This document shows, piece by piece, positions 46,231 to 54,400 of a stretch of 64,000 nucleotides of DNA; the first letter of the stretch is position 1; each line of letters starts with the position of its first letter. The DNA is from Alteromonas aquimaris. Its GTDB lineage: Bacteria > Pseudomonadota > Gammaproteobacteria > Enterobacterales > Alteromonadaceae. Below the pieces are notes generated by a model. It saw only the letters and a list, made by a program, of their open reading frames with translations, was not told where the DNA came from and did no database searches. The translations under genes were made by a program, and so were the position numbers. The stretch is taken from NCBI RefSeq assembly GCF_026183695.1, contig NZ_JAPFRD010000002.1, forward strand, positions 178,279 through 242,278, in the 5' to 3' direction.

Positions 46231-48243
46231 ATGATTATCAAAAGCCTTACCCTCAATAATTTCCGAGTTTTTAATGGCGTAAATGATGTTGAGTTGACTC
46301 CAGTCAGTTCTGATAAACCCATTGTTTTATTTGGCGGCCTCAATGGGAGCGGGAAGACATCTGTATTAACTGGTGTGCGTCTGGCGTTATATGGCCGAGC
46401 AGCTTTTGGATACGTTATGACCTCCTCGCAATACCAAGAGCAACTAGACGCTTTAATTCATATGGGGACTGGCGTCCAACAAAGTCGGGCGTCATTAGAA
46501 TTGGTTTTTACTTACAGCCAACACGGTGAAGAGCACGAATATAAAGTCATCAGAAGCTGGGAAAGAGGGAAAAAAGAAAAACTATCTCTTTCCAAGAATG
46601 AAGTGCTAGAGTCCTCATTAAGTCATGATCAATGCCAAGCATTCTTAAATGAGTTAATCCCTATTGGTATTGCAGACTTGTTCTTTTTTGACGGAGAAAA
46701 AATTGCTGAGCTAGCAGAGGATGAATCAGGTTCAGTACTGCAAACCGCTGTACGTCGATTGCTGGGCATTGATGTAATTGAGCGTTTAAAAAATGATTTA
46801 AATGTCTTCTTGAAACCGTATCAGAGTCAAGCAATACCGCAAAAAATCAAAAAAGAAATCGATGCCCTTGAGCTTCAACGAAAGGAGCATGAAAGAAAAT
46901 ACGACTGCTTAATTAATGATGCAGATGAGCTTGAAAAGCCCATTCTTGCAATCATTGACCTTCTTAAAAAAGAAGAAACTGAGTTAATGAGCTTAGGTGG
47001 TGCTTGGGCCGCCACAAAGGCTCAAGAAGAAGCAAAAGTCAAAGAATTACAACTCAGTAAAAATGATCTTGAATCAAGATTGAGAAGAGAGATGGAAGGG
47101 GGATTACCCTTCGCGTTAGCACCAAATACACTACAAAGTCTGGTGGCAAGGTTAGAAGAGGAAACTGAAGTAAAACGACAGAGAGCGTTTTTGACCGAGT
47201 TCTCCAAGTTCCAAACTCAAGTTTTAGAAAACCTATCAGGTGATTACGACGCAAAATCCTCTGCGAGAGAGGCGCTTGAGAAATGCCTCTCTGATTACTC
47301 TGAACAAACCGGTTCCAATTCGCAAGAAGACATTCAGCTCGACCTTTCTGATAGAGAAACTGCAAAGATATTGCATCAAGTTCAAGTCCTCGCTGTACAA
47401 TCGAAAAAGGAATTTGAGAATTTGAAAGCAGAGCTCAAAAAGGTAGAAGATGCGCTTGATAATGCTGCTGTTGCAATATCAAGAGCACCAGATGACTCTC
47501 GTCTTTCGAATAAACTTGAGGATATTTCAAAACTCAATGACCGCAAATCAAAAGCCATTATGGCGCGAGCAAATAAGCTAAATATAGCCAAGAAGGAAGT
47601 CGAAGCGGCAATTGAAATTTCAAGAAAGGTTCAACAACTGCATGATAAATATAAAAGTGAAGCAACGGTCACCGAAGCAGTTGTAAACGCACAAAATACC
47701 AATCTTTTATTGAATGATTTTGCGAAAAAGCTTACGACGGTTAAGGTTAGACAGCTTGAAGATGAGTTTATAAAGAGCTATCAAAAACTTGCCCGAAAAG
47801 AAGACATCAAAATATCAGCAAGAATCAATACTCAATCATTTGACGTAGAGCTAATCGATGAAAGTGGTAACGCGATTAATAGAAAGGAGCTATCAGCGGG
47901 TGAGAAACAAATATACGCGATAGCTATTTTAGAAGCGTTAGGCAAGACCTCTGGACGTAAGCTTCCTATTATTATCGATACCCCGTTGGGACGATTAGAT
48001 TCAAAACATAGGGATAAGTTGATAGAGCTGTATTTCCCTAATGCTAGCCACCAAGTCATCATCTTATCAACGGATACAGAAGTTGATGAAAAGTACTTCA
48101 ATCACGGAGCATTTTCTGAGTATATTTCTCATTCATACGAAATACAGTTTGACGCGGAAACGAAATCTTCAAAAGTGAACGAAGGCTATTTCTGGAGAAA
48201 TCAAAGAACTGATGATGCAGTGAAATTTATGGAGGTTTTGTGA
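46231..48243 (+). CDS. dndD: Phosphorothioation ATPase DndD (SMC/RecF-like)
   Basis: 670 residues with an ABC/SMC-type ATPase head split by coiled coil. The Walker A is FGGLNGSGKTS (~35-44), the central ~residues 210-510 are charged coiled coil, the signature LSAGEKQIYAI is near 551, and the Walker B region is LPIIIDTPLGRLDSKHR. DndD provides ATPase and nicking activity needed for sulfur incorporation by the DndCDE complex. The stop overlaps the dndE start (TGATG). Confidence 0.95.
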   Translation: MIIKSLTLNNFRVFNGVNDVELTPVSSDKPIVLFGGLNGSGKTSVLTGVRLALYGRAAFGYVMTSSQYQEQLDALIHMGTGVQQSRASLELVFTYSQHGEEHEYKVIRSWERGKKEKLSLSKNEVLESSLSHDQCQAFLNELIPIGIADLFFFDGEKIAELAEDESGSVLQTAVRRLLGIDVIERLKNDLNVFLKPYQSQAIPQKIKKEIDALELQRKEHERKYDCLINDADELEKPILAIIDLLKKEETELMSLGGAWAATKAQEEAKVKELQLSKNDLESRLRREMEGGLPFALAPNTLQSLVARLEEETEVKRQRAFLTEFSKFQTQVLENLSGDYDAKSSAREALEKCLSDYSEQTGSNSQEDIQLDLSDRETAKILHQVQVLAVQSKKEFENLKAELKKVEDALDNAAVAISRAPDDSRLSNKLEDISKLNDRKSKAIMARANKLNIAKKEVEAAIEISRKVQQLHDKYKSEATVTEAVVNAQNTNLLLNDFAKKLTTVKVRQLEDEFIKSYQKLARKEDIKISARINTQSFDVELIDESGNAINRKELSAGEKQIYAIAILEALGKTSGRKLPIIIDTPLGRLDSKHRDKLIELYFPNASHQVIILSTDTEVDEKYFNHGAFSEYISHSYEIQFDAETKSSKVNEGYFWRNQRTDDAVKFMEVL

Positions 48244-48593
48244 TGTTACCTAACAGAATGCAATTGAATAAGACGGTTGAAGAACAACTAAAGCGTCTTA
48301 AAAGTTTTACTGGCATTACTCCTAATGTCAGTGCACGAATTGCTTTTTTTAGATCCATAGAGTCTGGTTTTAGATACACAGAAAGTGAAGCAACTAAGCT
48401 AGATGGATCACTTGTATTAGACAAAATAACATGGCTAGGCGATACGCAACTGATCACGGAGCAATTGCTTAAACTCACATATCCCAAGTTGGACGGGAGA
48501 GAGTTGCAAGCCGCTTGGGCGGCACACATTGAAGATGGTATTGCTTCACTCAGGAATCACAAAAATATTCTTGAGCTAGTTAACTCCATCTAA
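48243..48593 (+). CDS. dndE: Phosphorothioation protein DndE
   Basis: A small DNA-binding protein of 116 residues, normal for the family, with MQLNKTVEEQLKRLKSFTGI near the N-terminus and SARIAFFRSIESGF. DndE forms tetramers that bind nicked DNA and is required for phosphorothioation. The ATG at 48243 overlaps the dndD stop. It is the last gene of the modification operon. No dndA (cysteine desulfurase) gene is present in the island, so a chromosomal IscS-type enzyme must supply sulfur. Confidence 0.93.
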   Translation: MLPNRMQLNKTVEEQLKRLKSFTGITPNVSARIAFFRSIESGFRYTESEATKLDGSLVLDKITWLGDTQLITEQLLKLTYPKLDGRELQAAWAAHIEDGIASLRNHKNILELVNSI

Positions 48594-48604
48594 CTAGTTT
48601 TATT

Positions 48605-48696
48605 TAAGGGAGATTTTAATTCTGTAATAGCCCTTAGTTTATCTTACTGCCGCCGCTCGTGTCGCATTATCAGTTAAACTAAGAGCAACTCCCTTA
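48605..48696. terminator. Nested inverted repeats between convergent dndE and the restriction operon
   Basis: Outer arms TAAGGGAG (48605-48612) / CTCCCTTA (48689-48696) and inner arms CTTAGTTTA (48633-48641) / TAAACTAAG (48675-48683) are perfect complements. The element occupies the ~125-base gap between the two facing operons, so a bidirectional termination structure is the simplest reading. Confidence 0.6.
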
Positions 48697-48719
48697 GAGT
48701 CTTTTGTGAAGGAAATTGA

Positions 48720-50507
48720 TTAGAATGAAAAAACTTTGATCATTAGCTCTATGTACCGGCTTTTCAACTCTTCAAACTCACCCTTGCTCCATTGTTCTTT
48801 CTCAACTATTTTTGAATGGATGCCAATTCCAGTATTGTCAAATTTATCTTTCTTTTCACGGAATGGCTTGTCAGCATTACTTCTGTTTCTATTTATATCT
48901 AAGAGTGCTAGATTTCCTATCTGATTCTTTACACTCTCCATTTCTTCAATAACATCATCTTTTCTAGCACTATATGGATATATATGCTCAATGGTTGTGT
49001 TGTTAAAATCGAAGACAATTGATTTGTCCTCCATTGCAAGCATCTTTTTAATTGGTTTTGGAGGGGTGGATGTTGCCCACATCCAATTTTCTTGCAATGT
49101 TACCAGAAGATATTTTATTGGCCTATTATCGCCCTTTCTTTTGTAATTTAGTGCTCCAATTCCCGCTGAGAAGTTGGCATTGTCTTCATCTCTGCTCAGT
49201 ATTTCTTTTTTGAATCTCTTCTGTAACAAACTGATAGAAAACCTGTCTTTCTTTTCTAAAGCTTCTTTTGCAATTGGTGGGTATAGCTTTGAAAAAAGGG
49301 ACGCATGCATATTACTTATTACTTTATATCTGATAAAGAATTTACAAGTTTCTGAAATTGTTTTCTGGAATTCTGTTTCTTTGCCGAACGACGCTGCTAG
49401 AATAAGAGGCATAGCATGAGTGTGCTTTAGCTTTTTAACCAACCAGTCCAGTTTTGTTTTGTGATATTGAGTTGTTTGCGGTGACTGTTCAAAAGGCCAT
49501 TCGGCCTCTGTTAAGAGCTTTAGCTTTTCTGTTGACTTTCTAATAAATTTAACTCTTTTTGCCATTTCTTTGGCTGTCAAATCTTCATTCAAATAATCGG
49601 TTTTATATTTGTCTAAGATTTGTGTGTTTGTGACATGTTCACCGGTAATCATCGTAATTATCCAACGCAAATAGTCACTTACATTCTTTGACTCATTAGC
49701 CAAAATATAATCCCAGTCGTCAGACATCATCCTCACTGATGAACAATTTTCGTCGAAGTTACCAATGGTATGTGCTTTCAACAACTCAGCTTCTGTTAAG
49801 TTTATCCCTCGATCATTTAAGACCATGAAGAGCTTATATGCATCGTCGACTGTTGTTGCAATAATTTGTATTAATAAAAAGTTGTTTTCGAAGAGCTTGA
49901 TGACGTCATCAATGACCTCCAAAGACTCTAGTACGCCTTTATTACGTAATAGGCAGCTATCTATAAACACAATAAAGTGCTTTCGGGCTTCCAAGATTAA
50001 TTTATGTGAGTCCCTGTTAATATCCAGCTCAGTCCCCTTTGTGGCAGCTTGAAAGAAATAGTCATCGGCTTTTCCGATAGATATCCTAGGATGTACTTCT
50101 TTTTCATTTCGATGAACTCGTTCCTCAAACGTGAGATATTTTTCAACATCTTTCAACAGAGCATCTCTAAAGTCAGAATCTTGCTCGTTGCACTCTAAAT
50201 TTTGCAAAGTTTCTTTTATTGCTGAAAAAAATAAAACGATTGTTGATAATCTCTGTTGGCCATCTATAAGTACATTCTTGACGATACTGTTACCGACTCT
50301 TTGCTCTTGTGCGCAAACAATTCCGCCAAAAAAATGCTGAAACTCTTGGTTTTCTTTGAACTTTTCTAATGTGTTCTTTATGTCATCACTGAATTGCTCT
50401 ACTTGTTCGGCCTCCCATGAGTAATCACGCTGGTATTTTGGAGTGATAAATATATTTTTTTCTGAAAATAGTTCGCCGAAAGATTTGTATTCAGGGGTTA
50501 CTTGCAT
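48720..50507 (-). CDS. DUF262/DUF1524 protein (GmrSD/SspE-like nuclease)
   Basis: 595 residues from the ATG at 50507, which has an AAGGA ribosome binding site; an ATG at 50573 would overlap the upstream gene and lacks one. The N-terminal DUF262 domain has PKYQRDYSWE and LIDGQQRLSTIVLF (NTP-binding DGQQR motif). The C-terminal DUF1524 HNH-like domain has EHIYPYSARK and QIGNLALLDINRNRSNA. The same two-domain plan occurs in GmrSD, BrxU and the phosphorothioation-linked SspE. It is the last gene of the five-gene dpt operon. Function here is inferred: an anti-phage nuclease whose activity may depend on PT DNA. Confidence 0.85.
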   Translation of the reverse strand: MQVTPEYKSFGELFSEKNIFITPKYQRDYSWEAEQVEQFSDDIKNTLEKFKENQEFQHFFGGIVCAQEQRVGNSIVKNVLIDGQQRLSTIVLFFSAIKETLQNLECNEQDSDFRDALLKDVEKYLTFEERVHRNEKEVHPRISIGKADDYFFQAATKGTELDINRDSHKLILEARKHFIVFIDSCLLRNKGVLESLEVIDDVIKLFENNFLLIQIIATTVDDAYKLFMVLNDRGINLTEAELLKAHTIGNFDENCSSVRMMSDDWDYILANESKNVSDYLRWIITMITGEHVTNTQILDKYKTDYLNEDLTAKEMAKRVKFIRKSTEKLKLLTEAEWPFEQSPQTTQYHKTKLDWLVKKLKHTHAMPLILAASFGKETEFQKTISETCKFFIRYKVISNMHASLFSKLYPPIAKEALEKKDRFSISLLQKRFKKEILSRDEDNANFSAGIGALNYKRKGDNRPIKYLLVTLQENWMWATSTPPKPIKKMLAMEDKSIVFDFNNTTIEHIYPYSARKDDVIEEMESVKNQIGNLALLDINRNRSNADKPFREKKDKFDNTGIGIHSKIVEKEQWSKGEFEELKSRYIELMIKVFSF

Positions 50508-50542
50508 TGAGAGTCCTTGGTATTTTATGAATTCAGATATAT

Positions 50543-51415
50543 CTATCTTTTGAATACTTCCTCTTGATGCCATCTAAGATAGCTATCAGACGGAAAATTT
50601 TCTGAGCTTCTAACTTGATAAATCCGATGATTTTCAAAACGGTAAAATAGTTTTTCGGCAGCTTCCCCCCCATTCAATATGCTGGAGACTCTTATTCGCA
50701 ATGCACTATCCAAGCCCATCGCCCCTCTATCGAAGGCCTTATGATGAATAGAACAGAGTGCTAGACCATTGTTTACAGAACATGGTCCATGAAATTGCTT
50801 CCACTTAATGTGGGCAGCTTCTAATCCAAAAGAGATGTCATCTAGTCGCAAATCATAGCCACAAACAGCGCATTGGTAGTTATATGCTCGAAGCACATCA
50901 CGACGAAAATTAGGGGCTCTTGAATTATCACGGACTGGTTTTAATGAGAGCCCTAAAGCTTCTGAGAAGTCTTCTATTGTTGACTCTGGAAAATTTTCAG
51001 AAATGATTGATTCTATTAACTCGATTGATAATTCAGGGTTCGCCCTGATAAGTTTGAACGCCTCATCGTTGAATCCGCCTGTTACTCCATTTTTTATGAG
51101 TTCAGACTTTGGCGGATCTGTATTACTTTTTCTAGGCAAACAATTTTCTGCGTTTTCTAATTTCCAGAACCCATCATTTATCAATCTCCAAAAGCCATAA
51201 AGCGGATGGAAGGATTTTCTTGATGGACCAAATCGTTTCAGCAACTCTGTAACTTGCTCATCAACTTCATCTTCGTAATGAAATAGCTGCTCATGACCTT
51301 TAGCATAGTGTGACAATGCGTAGATAAGCATTAAAGGTTTGTTAGGGGCTCTTTGGTCGCTTCGTGACCATCGTTTTACGCTTAATATTGCGCTTTTTAG
51401 TTCATAAGGCGTCAT
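50543..51415 (-). CDS. Putative phosphorothioate-binding domain plus HNH endonuclease
   Basis: 290 residues. The N-terminal ~150 residues resemble the sulfur-binding domain of ScoMcrA/EcoWI-type PT-dependent nucleases: RAPNKPLMLIYAL (~22-34), a charged helix ending LLKRFGPSR, then HPLYGFWRLINDGFW (~70-84). The C-terminal HNH domain is complete: C182/C185, EAAHIKW with H202, N215/N216, C221 and HHKAFD (224-229). The start at 51415 has a GGGAG ribosome binding site and overlaps the dptH stop by 14 bases. SBD-HNH enzymes normally cut PT DNA, so its presence with dndBCDE is unexpected. The SBD assignment is from remembered family motifs. Confidence 0.75.
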   Translation of the reverse strand: MTPYELKSAILSVKRWSRSDQRAPNKPLMLIYALSHYAKGHEQLFHYEDEVDEQVTELLKRFGPSRKSFHPLYGFWRLINDGFWKLENAENCLPRKSNTDPPKSELIKNGVTGGFNDEAFKLIRANPELSIELIESIISENFPESTIEDFSEALGLSLKPVRDNSRAPNFRRDVLRAYNYQCAVCGYDLRLDDISFGLEAAHIKWKQFHGPCSVNNGLALCSIHHKAFDRGAMGLDSALRIRVSSILNGGEAAEKLFYRFENHRIYQVRSSENFPSDSYLRWHQEEVFKR

Positions 51416-54400
51416 TCAAAAGCTCCCAAAACGCCTTGTCTCTAATTTTCGTAATACGCTTTTCACCGTTTACATAGAGACTATGGTGTTTCTCTAGCCC
51501 CCTGATAGATTTCATTAAGTGTTCTTGCTCTGCCTTGTCATCTTTGTTGAAGATAGACTTTATGTCCTGATTTTTGATTTGTGATACTCGATGCACAATC
51601 CAGCTCAAGATATAAGCTGAGTAGTCGTTTTCACTCGTTTTGAAGTGCGTAATATCTTGAGTGGACAAAATGACGCCAACCCCATATTCGCGTCCCTCTT
51701 TCAGAATACGACGCAGACTAGAGAAGTTTTGAGACATGAAGTTGTCTGCCTCATCGACTAGAATGAGCTTAGAGACCTGTCTGAAATCGCCTTGGACTTC
51801 AGGTTTACCTTGCTTTTGCATTTGTGAGTAGAACAGGTCAAGTGTTAGCGCAACGATGAGATTTTGTACCTCACTCGGGTAACCAGCCAATTCAATAACT
51901 GTAACGCCGCTGATCAGCTCGTATAAGCTCATCATTTTTTCTGGATCTGTTTCGAATATTTTAAAACGAGCTAGTTTGGAGAGTGCAGCGTAAAGCGAGT
52001 CTTCTTCTACCTTTTCTTGGTCTAAAAACAGATCCCATATGTTTTCGATTGTGGGAGCTGGACGGTTCCATGTCGATGGATCCTCAGGTTTTATGCCAGC
52101 CAAGTCATAGGCGTCTAAGATAATGTTTTCTAGCTTGAGTTGCTGTTTTTTGCCGAGCCCATAGGCCTTTGACATGGTTTCAGCAAAACCCGCAGCAGTG
52201 TGTATCGGTAACATGGGTGTGTCACCGAACAAGCTGAGCGGATTATAAGGAAGCTTAAACAGTTTAAATTTCTTAGCGTTTGTAGCCTCTATGAATTTGT
52301 CATCGGTGTAATCAGACTTGTAGTCAAAAACCAGCATGCCTATTGGCTTACTATCAACATTGTTGTGTTGGTTTCGGTATAGCTGAGTTATGACTGACTT
52401 GGTGCACTGAGTTTTGCCAGTGCCCATAGTTCCAATAATACCGGAATTGGTATTCATGAATTTGGCTGTATTTGTGGGCTCCCAATATACATCTGCATTG
52501 TCTTGTGTATTGTTACCAACTAAGACCCTAAGAGTATCATCCTGCGGCTTTTCTTCACTATTAACATCTTCATGTGGTCCTTGTTTTTCCTGTTCTTGCG
52601 ATGGAGTGGAGTCGATATCTACCGTTGCTTCCGGTGTATCTGCAATTTCCTTATCGCCTTGTTTCATTACCAATTCTTTGTTTTCTAATAGGGGGGGAAG
52701 GTTGAGATTCTTAGGCAATCCCTGACCTTGCAGGAATTCTGACAGGGAACCTTTTACCAAAGAAGGCAGTAAAGCAATTGGGAGGTCTATTAGGGCAATT
52801 CCGTCCTCAGTTTTTGTCTCTGCTCCAAACACGACGTCACTGCTCAAATGGCTAACTACAACCCCGAGTAGCGCGTCTTCATTGCAGGCAATTTCATATT
52901 CACCGCGAAGCCATTCGTTCTTTTGTGCTATCTCTTTGTCAAAATAGCCCTCAGGAAATACTCGATAAAGCTTGAACTTATCAACTTGAAGCAGCAGCTG
53001 CCTAAAGAAAAGCGCTCGATAAATTTTGCCTTTCAATGTCTTTGGCTCTAGCTGAGCTAGTAAATGCTCTCTAAGGTTAACTACTTGTTCTTTCGCTTTT
53101 TTGTAATCGGGTGTGCTACCTGTCTTAACCTCAACAGGCATTAAAGTCATTTTCTGATTTTTGAGGCCGACCAACAGTACATCATCAGACATGGCACCAG
53201 CGTGTCCCGAGTGGGCGGCTGCAAAATCAGAGTCAATTATCTTAAGCCCAATATTTCCTGATACCCTTACCATTTCTCCCACAGATAGGGGGACCCACGT
53301 CATATCTGGTGAATGCAAGAGTGCGGTTATCAGCTTGTATGCGCCAATTTCACCCTCCATACCTAATCTTGCTGTATTGGTAGATGTCAGCATCTTAAGC
53401 AGCCAGTCACCATTAAAGGCGTTGAAATCGCTGATTTTCGTACCTTTTCCTAGCTCTAGTACCTTGGTAAATAGCTCTCTTTGGCGACTTACAGTTATTG
53501 CATCAAAACCTGCTGAAGAAGTGTATTGGTCGGAATAATGTATTAGTACTTTATCTTGCGATTCGAAGAAATCTAGCGTGACTTTCGGGTCTATAACCGT
53601 TGTCCAAATAGAAGAATCGCAAGTTTTATCTAAAAGAGTTTTAAAGCTCTCATTAACTGCAAGCGCGACGGCGTCCTTACCTGAGTAAGGTGTATTACTT
53701 TCTCTTGCAGGTCTGATAAGTGATCCAAAGAGTCGGGCGACTTTTAAATGAGGCTCGCCCTCGTAGTCAATGTCCTTTAGACCAAACGCGGTATGGTAGC
53801 TTCCGTGTTGGCTCTCGGATGACTCCCCGCCTAACAACCCATCCGCAGCAATACCACTTGGTTTTGAGTCAATATTGACAGAGATGCAGTCAACCTTTTC
53901 GTCATTATAAAAGAAAGCGATATGTGCGTATTCGTAAGACTCTTCATTGCGCGTGTTGAACTTGCTGTAGGTAAGGCGCGTTCTTAATAGTTCGATAATA
54001 CCATCAGCTGTATCTTTAAATTTCTTAGCGCCGAGACCAAGGAATTCTTTCAGTGCTTCATTGTTTGTTGACTCAGCAAATCGGTCAAAAGCATTTAAAA
54101 GTGGTTCATTGTCATAGATGTTGATGTGTATGAACGGCGCGTCATCTAAATTATCGGAATAATATTCGACAAGTCCAATTAGAAGTTCATAACACTGATC
54201 TTGATTGACTGCATTGATTATTAGCTTACCCTCGACATGGATGTCGAATAGGTCTGAAAATGCGGTCCTAAATTCACTAATTTTCTCTTTGACAAGTTTG
54301 GTGACGAAGTCGTATTTGGTGTGTTCGTGAGGAACTGCTTCTAACCAAAATGGATTTTCCGGTATCGCACTCACATGGGCATAATCAGAACCAGTCATGT

